A stretch of DNA of 64,000 bases, from positions 1 through 64,000 of the forward strand of contig CAMVRM010000003.1 of assembly GCA_947169885.1 (NCBI GenBank), read 5' to 3'. This DNA comes from an uncultured Ruminococcus sp. (GTDB lineage Bacteria; Bacillota; Clostridia; Oscillospirales; Ruminococcaceae). Made by a program: the position numbers and the translations under genes. The notes beneath the pieces are model-generated. The model was not told where the DNA came from and did not search any database. It worked only from the letters and a program-made list of their open reading frames with translations. Positions 52,042 through 60,810 of this stretch are shown here, in pieces. Numbering within the stretch: position 1 is the stretch's first letter; each line of letters begins with the position of its first letter.

Positions 52042-52764
52042 TCAAATGTTTATATCGGGGTGTTTTTTGCGCACCCTTTCTCTTATCATGTCCCAGCTTG
52101 CATTCTCAACAAGACTGACAGGAAAACCGATCTCGTCAATAAGCTTTTCACACTCGGGTGTCATGCCGACAAGTTCGCAGTAATGCGCATCGCTGTCCAC
52201 GACCACGGGTATCTCATACTTCTTGCAAAGCTTTAACATCTCTATGCAGTTTCTGCGTGAACCGTCCTTATAGACTACTGAACTTTCGTTTACCTCCGGC
52301 AGTTTGCCGTATTCCTTAAAAGCTTTAAGACATTTTTCCATGTCAAAAGGAAAAGCATCTGAGGTCGGGTGTCCGATAACGTCGATATAAGGATTTTCGC
52401 ACAGTTTCAGATAGGCATTCGTTATCAGTTCCTTATCATTGCAGTTAAAAACGGAACGGTGCATAGATGCCACGCACCACTCCATTTTTTTGAGCAGCGC
52501 TTCATCCATATCAACACTGCCTTCTGTGTCTGTCACGTTCAGTTCAACACCTTTTAAGACGTAAACACCGCTTATCGCACGGGGAAGTATCTCCATATTA
52601 TGAAAGTGCCATTTGTGCGGAGAATCGTCCATAGCCGTCATGTGGTCGGTCATGGCAATGCCTTTCAGTCCGTAGCGTGAAGCATAGCGGCAGTTTTCTT
52701 TTATCGTTGAAAAAGCGTGTGTGGAAGCGCAGGTGTGCGTGTGAAGATCGGCTTCGATTATCAT
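52042..52764 (-). CDS. PHP domain phosphoesterase (YcdX-like)
   Basis: A 240-residue PHP-domain metallo-phosphoesterase, similar to YcdX/HisJ-type enzymes. Metal ligands appear as ADLHTHTCAS at the N-terminus, MTDHM, GHPTSDAF and the late VDSDAHYCE. A nuclease or sugar-phosphatase role is possible; histidinol phosphatase is less likely because no his genes are nearby. It lies between hprK (9 bp upstream) and murB (20 bp downstream) in the same run, a gene order common in Clostridia. AAGGAG precedes the ATG. Confidence 0.9.
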   Translation of the reverse strand: MIIEADLHTHTCASTHAFSTIKENCRYASRYGLKGIAMTDHMTAMDDSPHKWHFHNMEILPRAISGVYVLKGVELNVTDTEGSVDMDEALLKKMEWCVASMHRSVFNCNDKELITNAYLKLCENPYIDVIGHPTSDAFPFDMEKCLKAFKEYGKLPEVNESSVVYKDGSRRNCIEMLKLCKKYEIPVVVDSDAHYCELVGMTPECEKLIDEIGFPVSLVENASWDMIRERVRKKHPDINI

Positions 52765-52773
52765 ATTTTCTCC

Positions 52774-53733
52774 TTACATATAGTCCCAGTTTTTGACCTT
52801 ATCCTTAGTGTCGACCTGCAAGCCGAGATTATCAAGAAGTTCCTGAGCCGCATTGTAGCCCATTTTCTTCTGACGGTTGTTCATTGCAGCAACTTCAAGG
52901 ATAACAGCAAGGTTGCGTCCCGGCTTTATCGGGATAGTCAGTGACGGAACACTAACGCCCAGTATCTGCGTGAATTCGTTGTCAACGCCCATGCGGTCAT
53001 AGACCTTGTTGGAATCCCATGGTTCAAGCTCTACCACCATGTCGATCTTCTCAGTTACCTTAACAGCACCCATACCGAACAGTCTGCGGACGTTTATGAT
53101 GCCGATACCTCTTATCTCCAAGAAATGGCGGATATTGTCGGGCGAAGAACCAACAAGGCTTATGCTTGAAACACGGCGGATCTCAACTGCATCGTCAGCC
53201 ACAAGTCTGTGACCACGCTTTACAAGCTCTATCGCAGTTTCAGATTTTCCTACACCGCTCTCACCCACGATAAGAACGCCCTCGCCGTAAATCTCGATAA
53301 GAACGCCGTGACGGGTTATCCTCGGCGCAAGTCTGACGTTCAGCAGACTTATGAGAGAAGCCATGAATGTTGTGGTCGATTCCTTTGTGCGTCCGATAGG
53401 AATTTCATATTTCTTAGCAAGTTCGATCATCTCGGGATAAAGTTCGTGACCTCTTGCTACTATGAACATAGGAATATGCGTTGCAAAAAGTGTCTCGATC
53501 TTCTTGTATCTTGTGTCCTCGTCAACGCTTGCAAGGTACGCAAACTCCATGTTTCCGCATATCTGTATGCGCTCTGCGTTGAAGTATTCATAAAATCCCA
53601 TAAGCTGCAATCCGGGTCTGTTGCAGTCGTTGTCCGAAACAAGTATCTCCTCGGCAGGCTTTGGTGAATAGACCAGTTCAAGACTCAGTTCCTTCACTAA
53701 GTCGGCAATGCTGACAGTAAATATTTCCGCCAT
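52774..53733 (-). CDS. hprK: HPr kinase/phosphorylase
   Basis: A 319-residue HprK, which phosphorylates and dephosphorylates HPr on a serine and so controls carbon catabolite repression in Gram-positive bacteria. The P-loop is GESGVGKSE, followed by the family signature LVADDAVEIRR and LEIRGIGIINVRRLFG. The N-terminal domain (about 1-125) matches the family. Length is normal. The ATG follows AGAGG. It is upstream of PHP-murB-rapZ-whiA, a cluster linking carbon control and cell-wall synthesis. Confidence 0.97.
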   Translation of the reverse strand: MAEIFTVSIADLVKELSLELVYSPKPAEEILVSDNDCNRPGLQLMGFYEYFNAERIQICGNMEFAYLASVDEDTRYKKIETLFATHIPMFIVARGHELYPEMIELAKKYEIPIGRTKESTTTFMASLISLLNVRLAPRITRHGVLIEIYGEGVLIVGESGVGKSETAIELVKRGHRLVADDAVEIRRVSSISLVGSSPDNIRHFLEIRGIGIINVRRLFGMGAVKVTEKIDMVVELEPWDSNKVYDRMGVDNEFTQILGVSVPSLTIPIKPGRNLAVILEVAAMNNRQKKMGYNAAQELLDNLGLQVDTKDKVKNWDYM

Positions 53734-53759
53734 TTTTTTCAGTCCTCTCTGTATTATTT

Positions 53760-55028
53760 TTAAAGTTCTACCAGCCCTTTTTCAAGAAGCTGCTGTGCTG
53801 CTGTGAGGATACCCAGTTTTCCTGTCGGGTAGGTCACGCCGCCTTGCAGCCATACCGCAAAAGGCTCTCTTATCGGTGCATCTGCCGAAAGTTCGATAGA
53901 TGCGCCCATTGTGAACGCTCCTGCCGCCATTATGACACGGCTGTCATATCCGGGCATATCCCACGCTTCCGGCGTGACATAAGAATCAACGGGCGAACCT
54001 TTCTGTATGCCCTGACAGAACGCCGTTAAACGCTCCTCATTTTCAAGGCAGACAGATGCAATTATATCTGTACGTTTTTCTGTACTTTTTGGGAAAGTTG
54101 TGAAACCCAGGCTCTCAAAAAGCGAGCAGGCGAAAACGCTCGTTTTAAGTGCCGCTTCAACAACAGTCGGCGCAAAGAAAAATCCCATGAACATCTCTCT
54201 GCACTGGTTGAGCGTGCAGCCGACTTCTTTTCCGACACCGATGCAGGCAAGTCTGTCGGCGCAGAGTTCCACAAGGTCTTTTCTTCCGCAGATGTAACCG
54301 CCTGTCGATGCAATGCCGCCTCCGGGGTTCTTGATAAGCGAGCCGACTATCAGATCAGCGCCCACTGCGAGCGGTTCACGCTTTTCCACGAACTCGCCGT
54401 AGCAGTTGTCGACTATTATGATAATGTCAGGGTTTGCTTCACGGGCAGCGGCGATGACCTCGCCTATTGTATCAACCGTGAAAGACGGGCGCAGAGAATA
54501 GCCCCTCGAACGCTGGATATAACCGACTTTCTTGCCTGCTGCGGCTTTTTTTATGCCGTCAAGATCGGGAGTGCCGTCGGCTTTCAGCTCCACCTGAGAG
54601 TACTTCACGCCGAAATCTGTGAGTGAACCTCTCCCCTTTTCGCCACGTATACCTATGACTTCTTCCATTGTATCATAAGGACTGCCGGTCAGTGACAACA
54701 TCTCATCACCGGGACGCAGAACGCCGAAAAGCGAGGTCGAAAGCGCATGAGTTCCGTTTACGAAAGTGTGGCGCACGATCGCATCTTCACCGCCGAACGC
54801 CTGAGCATAGACTGCATCAAGTGTTTCACGTCCGATGTCTCCGTAGCCGTAACCCGTTGTACCTTTAAGACAGCTCTCACTCACACGGTTGTCGATGAAT
54901 GCTTTCAGCACCTTTGCACCGTTGTATTCAGCGTTCTCGGCTATTGCCGCAAAGTTCTCAGCTGCGTTTTTTTCTGCCTGTCTGCCAAGTTCCAGCAGAC
55001 GTTTATCTATGTTAAAAAGTTCTTCCAT
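53760..55028 (-). CDS. Methionine gamma-lyase-like / aluminium resistance family PLP enzyme
   Basis: A 422-residue PLP-dependent enzyme of the family annotated as aluminium resistance protein or methionine gamma-lyase-like (YnbB in Bacillus). The core is visible as GTTGYGYGDIGRETLD, AIVRHTFVNGTHALS, IIIIVDNCYGEFVE, and the PLP-lysine segment GSLIKNPGGGIASTGGY. Its true substrate is uncertain; a cysteine or methionine lyase reaction is usual for the fold. The ATG at 55028 gives MEELFNIDKRL; the tracked start adds 14 residues. It follows the LRR gene by 19 bp. Confidence 0.9.
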   Translation of the reverse strand: MEELFNIDKRLLELGRQAEKNAAENFAAIAENAEYNGAKVLKAFIDNRVSESCLKGTTGYGYGDIGRETLDAVYAQAFGGEDAIVRHTFVNGTHALSTSLFGVLRPGDEMLSLTGSPYDTMEEVIGIRGEKGRGSLTDFGVKYSQVELKADGTPDLDGIKKAAAGKKVGYIQRSRGYSLRPSFTVDTIGEVIAAAREANPDIIIIVDNCYGEFVEKREPLAVGADLIVGSLIKNPGGGIASTGGYICGRKDLVELCADRLACIGVGKEVGCTLNQCREMFMGFFFAPTVVEAALKTSVFACSLFESLGFTTFPKSTEKRTDIIASVCLENEERLTAFCQGIQKGSPVDSYVTPEAWDMPGYDSRVIMAAGAFTMGASIELSADAPIREPFAVWLQGGVTYPTGKLGILTAAQQLLEKGLVEL

Positions 55029-55047
55029 TATTCTCTCCGTTAATATA

Positions 55048-56232
55048 TTATTCAGGAATATGTATACCACGCCTTACAGCGTAGGCATATATCACATCGT
55101 ACACCTCTGTCACACCCATCATGCCTGCACTGTCTGCCGCTTCAAGAACATCTTCCTTAGAAAACGCTTCCTCAGGCAGAATGGAAAGCAGTTCACGGAC
55201 TGTATCTGCATCTTCTTTTAAAATAAGTGCCTGAAGTATATCACGGATATTGCTCTGTACATATGAAGACACTCTCATGTCTCCCTCAACAGCAAGGCGG
55301 GCGTACATATAACTGAGCGTATTCAAGTCCAGCGTACCTTTCAGCTCAAAGCTGCGCTCACCAAGTACGACTGTTTTCAGCGAATCACATTCCCAGAAGC
55401 AAGTGCCGATGCCTACATCATCATCAAATTTTTTGCGGAATGTAACACCAATGGGCAGACGCAATTTTTCCAGCGCAGTACAGCCCCTGAAAGTGTCAAA
55501 AGCATCAATTATCTTCACGCTGTCGGGTAAGTATATCTCTTTAAGTGCTGTGCAGTCAGAAAAAGCTCTGTGTTCGATCACCTTCACCGTGTCCGGGATA
55601 ATGACACTTTTGAGCATAGTGCAGTCTTCAAAGGCAAATGAACCGATCTTCGTCACGCCCGCGGGTATCTCGAAGCTGGTGAGCAGTTCACAGGATTTCA
55701 ACACGTTAAAGAACTCACCAGTCAGACGTTTAGGGAATCTCACGTCCTCCAGTGCTGTGCAGTTCGAGAACAGTCCGTAGCCTATCTGACTTCCATTAAG
55801 GCTGTCGGGAATATAGGCTTTTTCAAGTGCAGAGCAATCGCTGAACACCCAATCGCCCAGCTTTGTCACACTTTCAGGGATCATCACTTCCCTGAGAGAA
55901 GCACAGCCGCCAAAAGCACTGTTGTCTATCTCTTTAAGGGAAGATGGAAACTGTATCTTAGTAAGGCATTTGCAGTCTTTAAAAGCATTCTTGCCTATCC
56001 TTGTACAGCCCTTGGGTATCTCAAATTCCTCGATGTCGTTTCTATCCCTGTACTTGCCGTCAGGAATTTCATTTACCTTTTCTTTCTGCTTTGTCGGAGG
56101 CGGATAAGGAACGCTCTGCTGAACAGTCGGCGGAGCGGTTTTCTTCTGGTTCTGCTTTTCAAGGTATTCCCCCGAAGCTCTCTCGGCAGCTTTGATAACA
56201 AGCTTGCTTAACAGCATATCAAAAAAGCCCAT
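55048..56232 (-). CDS. Leucine-rich repeat (BspA-type LRR_5) protein
   Basis: A 394-residue protein built around six to eight BspA-type leucine-rich repeats (about residues 75-290). A typical unit is LREVMIPESVTKLGDWVFSDC, and others read SFEIPAGVTKIGSFAFEDC. An N-terminal amphipathic helix (MGFFDMLLSKLVIKAAERA) and Pro/Gln/Lys-rich linker lie before the repeats; no signal peptide or anchor is clear, so it may be cytoplasmic. The C-terminal ~80 residues are helical. Such proteins mediate protein contacts, but the partner is unknown. It is embedded in a housekeeping run. Confidence 0.88.
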   Translation of the reverse strand: MGFFDMLLSKLVIKAAERASGEYLEKQNQKKTAPPTVQQSVPYPPPTKQKEKVNEIPDGKYRDRNDIEEFEIPKGCTRIGKNAFKDCKCLTKIQFPSSLKEIDNSAFGGCASLREVMIPESVTKLGDWVFSDCSALEKAYIPDSLNGSQIGYGLFSNCTALEDVRFPKRLTGEFFNVLKSCELLTSFEIPAGVTKIGSFAFEDCTMLKSVIIPDTVKVIEHRAFSDCTALKEIYLPDSVKIIDAFDTFRGCTALEKLRLPIGVTFRKKFDDDVGIGTCFWECDSLKTVVLGERSFELKGTLDLNTLSYMYARLAVEGDMRVSSYVQSNIRDILQALILKEDADTVRELLSILPEEAFSKEDVLEAADSAGMMGVTEVYDVIYAYAVRRGIHIPE

Positions 56233-56255
56233 TGTTAAGTCTCCTTATTTCTTTT

Positions 56256-57053
56256 TTATCTGAATTCCTCTTTAAGTTCAAAAACCCTGTCATGAGCGAT
56301 AGCCTTAAAGCCTATCTCCTCATAGTAGCTGACACGGTGAGGGCGTGCAAACAGCCGCACTTCAAAGCCGTCATTCGTCAGGCGTTCGCCTATCCAGTAA
56401 AGCAGGCGGCGTGCATAGAACTGCCCTCTGTATTCGGGGAGAGTTGCAACGTGCCCTATGAGTGCTTTTCTGTCGATTATGTATTGGATAGTCGCAGTCG
56501 AGCAGTTTTCCTTTCCCGAATCATCTTTCATGAGAAATGACTGCGAAAGACCGTGACGAACTCTGTGCGAAGTGTCGGTTATCCACAGTTCATAGGACTG
56601 TGCAAGTGTCGGGAACGACACTCTGAGAATATCGAACACCGAATCAAGGCTCGGGCACTCGTCAATGTCCAGCACAGGCAGTGCGCCCTTTGAGCAGAAC
56701 GCAAATTCCGTGCGGTTGTCGGGAGAATACATATCCGCAAGCAGAGGTTCTAACTTATCCGAATAAACGGGGTCGATCTCGACCGAATAAGGCTTCATCA
56801 TGTGGACGAATATCGCAATATCTTCAAGTTCCTTATCGGTGAAACGAATATCCTGCATATCGCTTATGACCGCTGACGCATTGAACGCCGAGATTATACC
56901 GACTGCCTGCTCCTCACGCTTTATCACAAATATGCGTGAGAAGTCATACTTTATACCGTATGCCAGAAAATGTGATTTTATTCTCCTGCCGTAGTGTGTT
57001 GAACTGAGCCTTTCAAAAAGGCTGCTGTCATTAGTTTCCAACTGATAGATCAT
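56256..57053 (-). CDS. GNAT family N-acetyltransferase
   Basis: A 265-residue protein with a C-terminal GNAT domain: LIGHVATLPEYRGQFYARRLLYWIGERLTNDGFEVRLF contains the acetyl-CoA loop RGQFYARR, and YYEEIGFKAIAHDRVFEL ends it. The N-terminal half is a second, divergent domain of similar fold. Substrate unknown. The tracked ORF begins 99 bases earlier inside the M42 gene; the ATG at 57053 overlaps the M42 stop as ATGA, a common coupled junction. It follows the tandem aminopeptidases. Confidence 0.85.
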   Translation of the reverse strand: MIYQLETNDSSLFERLSSTHYGRRIKSHFLAYGIKYDFSRIFVIKREEQAVGIISAFNASAVISDMQDIRFTDKELEDIAIFVHMMKPYSVEIDPVYSDKLEPLLADMYSPDNRTEFAFCSKGALPVLDIDECPSLDSVFDILRVSFPTLAQSYELWITDTSHRVRHGLSQSFLMKDDSGKENCSTATIQYIIDRKALIGHVATLPEYRGQFYARRLLYWIGERLTNDGFEVRLFARPHRVSYYEEIGFKAIAHDRVFELKEEFR

Positions 57054-58075
57054 AGCTTTTGTATCCGTTCTGCAAATGCTGTCACCAGCTTGTATGCGTT
57101 TGTCATGTCCTCTGCGGCGATAACACTTGCGGGCGAATGAAGATACCTGCAAGGCAGAGAAACTGCCGCTGTGCGCACACCCCCACGGGAAACGTGTATC
57201 GCACCTGCATCGTTTCCGCCTGCGACAACTGTTTTTGTCTGACAGGGAATGCCCAGTTCCTCAGCCGTGCTGAATGCGAGATCGTACAGTTCCTTGTCAT
57301 ATATCGTGTGTCTGTCCATGTATGAAACAACAGGACCTTTTCCGACTTCGCAGACACGCTTTTCTTCCGTGGAGGACGGAATGTCGGCGGCGGTGGTAGA
57401 TTCCAGCACTATCGCATAATCGGGGTCAACGGTATAAGCCGCAGCTGTCGCACCACGAAGTCCGACTTCTTCCTGCACCACAAACGTGAAATATGTATCG
57501 TATTCAAGTTCCGAGTTTATCATTTCTATCATCATGGCACAGCCTGCTCTGTCGTCGATAGCTTTTGACTTTATACGTCCCTCGCCGAACCGCAGGAATT
57601 CCGAATCGAACACAACGCTGTCCCCGGGTTTCACAAGCTTCATAGCTTCCTCACGGGAATCCACGCCGATGTCGATGCACAGATCCGAGTGGTCTGCCGC
57701 CTTTTCAAGCTGCTTATCGGTAAGGTTGTGTATCGCTATTCCTGCGATAACGCCGAGATGCTTATCTTTACCCACATAGACACGCTTTCCGAAAAGCACT
57801 CTCGGGTCAATGCCGCCTACTTCCGCAAATTTCAGCGAACCGTCCGAACAGATGTGAGTAACTATCAGTCCTACCTCGTCCATGTGCGCTGAGAAAAGCA
57901 ACTTGTGCTTAGGGGTCTGCCTGCCCTTTTTGAATGCGATAACGCTTCCAAGAGGGTCGATGCTGTATTCGCACTTACCCTCAACAGCCTTTATTATGTA
58001 GTCCCTGACTGCGCCCTCATCGCCCGAAATTCCGTCAAGAACGCACAGTTCTTCCAATCTTTTTATAAGTTCCAT
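57050..58075 (-). CDS. M42 family metallopeptidase (second copy)
   Basis: A 341-residue M42 aminopeptidase (glutamyl aminopeptidase/FrvX type) with two metals. Ligand motifs are visible as LFSAHMDEVGLIVTHI, DDRAGCAMM, VVQEEVGLRGA and the late VAGGNDAGAIHVSRGG. These enzymes form large tetrahedral complexes that trim peptides in the cytoplasm. It is 2 bp downstream of the first copy, with which it shares about the same layout, so the pair may make a mixed complex. Coupled by ATGA to the GNAT gene. Confidence 0.93.
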   Translation of the reverse strand: MELIKRLEELCVLDGISGDEGAVRDYIIKAVEGKCEYSIDPLGSVIAFKKGRQTPKHKLLFSAHMDEVGLIVTHICSDGSLKFAEVGGIDPRVLFGKRVYVGKDKHLGVIAGIAIHNLTDKQLEKAADHSDLCIDIGVDSREEAMKLVKPGDSVVFDSEFLRFGEGRIKSKAIDDRAGCAMMIEMINSELEYDTYFTFVVQEEVGLRGATAAAYTVDPDYAIVLESTTAADIPSSTEEKRVCEVGKGPVVSYMDRHTIYDKELYDLAFSTAEELGIPCQTKTVVAGGNDAGAIHVSRGGVRTAAVSLPCRYLHSPASVIAAEDMTNAYKLVTAFAERIQKL

Positions 58076-58077
58076 TT

Positions 58078-59094
58078 TCAGAACAGCCCCCTTTCACAGA
58101 ATGCCGCAGCAAGCGCCGCCGTTTGTTCAACGTCCGAGAGCTTGACAGCCTCGACAGGAGTGTGCATATATTTTATCGGTATAGAAACAGTGCAGGCAGG
58201 AACGCCGCCCTTTGCAACGGCTATCGCATCTGCATCAGTGCCTGTTCTGCCGCCCATTACCTCGGGCTGCCACGAAAGCTTTTCCGCTTCGGCAGTCTCG
58301 CAAAGGCAGTTGGACAGCCTTCTCGAAAGCACAGGAGAAATGCCTATCATTGTACCCTTGCCTATCTCGCCGACTTCGCCCTCAGTCTCGCCGTGAACTC
58401 TGCCGAAGCTGACATCAAACACAAGTGCAAGGTCTGCATCAGCCGTGAAAGCGCCTGTCTTTGCGCCCTGACCGCCGACTTCCTCGCAGACGGAGAACAG
58501 CACTTTTATATTGTATGCCGACTGTTTTTCGGCTATCCTTTCAACTGCCGAGATAACTGCCGCCGCACAAACTCTGTCATCGAGCGCCTTTGAGGTAACA
58601 AGTTCGCCCATGTGTGCAGGCTCGTTCTCGATAAGAACTCTGTCACCAAGCGAAATGAGTTCCTTTGCCTTTTCGCCCGAAAGACCCGTGTCAACATACA
58701 GTTCGTCAATGGGTGCAGTCTTGTCATGCTCTTTCTGCAAGTGGGGCGGAACGCTGGTCATAACGCCTTTAAGCGTTTCTTTGCCGTAGATAGTCACCTG
58801 TGAAGCAGGCAGAACTCTTGCATCTATGCCGCCGCACTTTGAGACACGCAGAAAGCCGTCCTCAGTGATATAGTTCACGATCATTCCTATCTCGTCTATG
58901 TGTGCGTTCAGCAGGAGAGTTTTTTTGCTGTCATCATGCTCACCGACTTCGCAAAGCACATTGCCGAGAGCGTCTCTTTTGACAGTGCCGTAACTACCGA
59001 GCAGTTTTTCGCACACACTGCCTATATCGCTTTCGTTTCCCGAAACGCCCTGCGGAGTGCAGAGCTGTCTGATAAGTTCAAAAATGTCCGTCAT
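58078..59094 (-). CDS. M42 family metallopeptidase (first copy)
   Basis: A 338-residue M42 aminopeptidase. It shows LLNAHIDEIGMIVNYI, DDRVCAAAV, SVCEEVGGQGAKTGAF and GGRTGTDADAIAVAKGG at the expected places, so metal and catalytic residues are intact. It differs clearly from the second copy, suggesting different peptide specificity rather than a recent duplication. It starts 12 bp after murD and is followed by the second copy after 2 bp. A role in recycling peptides is inferred from the family. Confidence 0.93.
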   Translation of the reverse strand: MTDIFELIRQLCTPQGVSGNESDIGSVCEKLLGSYGTVKRDALGNVLCEVGEHDDSKKTLLLNAHIDEIGMIVNYITEDGFLRVSKCGGIDARVLPASQVTIYGKETLKGVMTSVPPHLQKEHDKTAPIDELYVDTGLSGEKAKELISLGDRVLIENEPAHMGELVTSKALDDRVCAAAVISAVERIAEKQSAYNIKVLFSVCEEVGGQGAKTGAFTADADLALVFDVSFGRVHGETEGEVGEIGKGTMIGISPVLSRRLSNCLCETAEAEKLSWQPEVMGGRTGTDADAIAVAKGGVPACTVSIPIKYMHTPVEAVKLSDVEQTAALAAAFCERGLF

Positions 59095-59106
59095 ATCGAA
59101 TGCAGA

Positions 59107-60498
59107 TCAAAGCTCATTTACAAGACGCTTGAAATGCTTACCTCTTTCCTCAAAATTATTGTAAAGATCAAAGCTTGCGCTTGCAGGAGAAAGCGAAACT
59201 ATATCCCCTGCCGATGCGTATTTATAAGCCTGATAGACCGCTTCTTCAAGGGTCTTGACGTTTATTATTTTAAGACCGCTGTCGGGATAGAGCGCCGAGC
59301 CTTTTACTGCCGCCTCTATCTTAGGACCTGTTGCGCCGAGAAGTATCAGTATCTTGACTTTTTCGTTCACAAGGTCAGCCATGGGTTCATAAGGTATCTT
59401 CTTGTCATAGCCGCCTGCGATAATGATTATCTTCTGGTCGAAAGAATTTAAACCTGCCATAACTCTTGTTGGGCTGGTAGCGATAGAATCATTGAACCAC
59501 TTAACGCCGTCAAGTTCTCTTATGAACTCGATGCGATGCTCAACTCCGCCGAATGAGATAGCAGTGTTGACGATGCTCTCGATCGAAACTTCGCCCCATA
59601 CTGCCGAGATAGCGGTCAGGTAGTTGTCAACATTGTGTATTCCGGGGATGCGGATGTCGTCCTTGTGGACTATCTCGGTAACGTTGTCCTTGTCCCTGTA
59701 ACAAAGCATACCGTCCTCACGCAGGAAAGCTCCACGCTCGGTATTGCCCGAGAGTGAGAACTTGACAAGCGTTCCTCTTACCAGCGGAGCAAGCTTCATC
59801 GTCTCCTCATTGTCAGCGTTGAGGACTGTTCTCGAAAAAGCGTTCTGGTGGCGGATAAGGTTGCATTTTGAGTCGATGTATTCTTCCATTGTGCCGTGAA
59901 CATCAAGATGATTTGGCGAGATGTTCGTGATAACTGCCACGTCAGGCGAACGGCGCATGGAAATAAGCTGAAAGCTGGAAAGCTCGACTACCGCAACGTC
60001 AGATTCGCTCATAGTCTCGACAAGCGGCAGAAGCGCCTTGCCGATGTTGCCGCCCAGATGAACACGTCTGCCCTCGGCTTTCAGAAATTCACTGATAAGC
60101 GTTGTGGAAGTGGTCTTTCCGTCAGAACCTGTCACGCCGTATATCTTGCAGGGGCAGAGGTCAAAGAACACTTCCATTTCGGAAGTGATGACAACTCCTG
60201 CTTCCCTTGCCTTTGTAAGCACGGGGTTGTTGAAATACATACCGGGGGTGCGGAACACGATGTCGCAGTTGAACACTTCGTCAAGATAGTTCTCACCCAG
60301 CGCAAAATCAACGCCCTTTGCCGAAAACTCATAGTACAGATCCTCGGGGAAATGATCCTCGTCCTTTTTATCCATGATAACGACTTTGATGCCCTTTGTC
60401 AGGAACACTCTTATGAGCTGTGTGTGTGAAACACCGGTGCCGATAAAGCCCACACGCTTATCTTTTATCGAATTGAAAAATCTCTGTGCCTTTGTCAT
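59107..60498 (-). CDS. murD: UDP-N-acetylmuramoylalanine-D-glutamate ligase MurD
   Basis: A 463-residue Mur ligase that adds D-glutamate to UDP-MurNAc-L-Ala in the cytoplasm. The N-terminal Rossmann domain has VGFIGTGVSHTQLI. The ATP loop is VTGSDGKTTSTT, and AVITNISPNHLDVHGTMEEY is the MurD metal region. The C-terminal domain (about 310-463) includes WFNDSIATSPTRVMAGL and IIAGGYDKKIPYEP. The ATG at 60498 follows GGAG; the tracked ORF adds 13 residues. First gene of a leftward run, behind its own promoter. Confidence 0.96.
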   Translation of the reverse strand: MTKAQRFFNSIKDKRVGFIGTGVSHTQLIRVFLTKGIKVVIMDKKDEDHFPEDLYYEFSAKGVDFALGENYLDEVFNCDIVFRTPGMYFNNPVLTKAREAGVVITSEMEVFFDLCPCKIYGVTGSDGKTTSTTLISEFLKAEGRRVHLGGNIGKALLPLVETMSESDVAVVELSSFQLISMRRSPDVAVITNISPNHLDVHGTMEEYIDSKCNLIRHQNAFSRTVLNADNEETMKLAPLVRGTLVKFSLSGNTERGAFLREDGMLCYRDKDNVTEIVHKDDIRIPGIHNVDNYLTAISAVWGEVSIESIVNTAISFGGVEHRIEFIRELDGVKWFNDSIATSPTRVMAGLNSFDQKIIIIAGGYDKKIPYEPMADLVNEKVKILILLGATGPKIEAAVKGSALYPDSGLKIINVKTLEEAVYQAYKYASAGDIVSLSPASASFDLYNNFEERGKHFKRLVNEL

Positions 60499-60555
60499 AG
60501 TTACTCTCCTTTTCGGAACTTTCCATAACAGTCCCATTTTAAAAATACCCTATAT

Positions 60556-60584
60556 ATTATATAACATCTCCGCTGAAATTACAA
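60556..60584 (-). promoter_or_regulatory. Promoter of murD
   Basis: Minus strand: TTGTAA (60584-60579), 17-bp spacer, TATAAT (60561-60556). Confidence 0.75.
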
Positions 60585-60742
60585 GAGTTATCCATGAAAT
60601 TTAACATCTTTTATAAGTATTTATTATTTTGACTGTCAGAATTTGTCTTTTATCATAAACCTACGGCTTATTTTTATTGTGAAAAACACACAAATACAAA
60701 CGTGATGATATGGTGAAAAGTATCTATAATGAGCTTTTGCTA

Positions 60743-60771
60743 TTGCAAAAAAATAATCTTTGTGTTATAAT
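60743..60771 (+). promoter_or_regulatory. Promoter of fprA
   Basis: TTGCAA (60743-60748), 17-bp spacer, TATAAT (60766-60771). A TTTTGC-TATT-GCAAAA inverted repeat (60736-60751 or so) covers the -35 and might be an operator. Confidence 0.7.
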
Positions 60772-60810
60772 AGTGTTACCGAATAAAAGTTAAAACGGAG
60801 GAATGTAAAA

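Larger units (their letters stand above)
60499..60810. other. 312-bp divergent intergenic region (murD / fprA)
   Basis: AT-rich region holding the murD promoter (60556-60584), the fprA promoter (60743-60771) and a TTTTGC/GCAAAA inverted repeat around the fprA -35. No ORF is supported. Confidence 0.65.
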
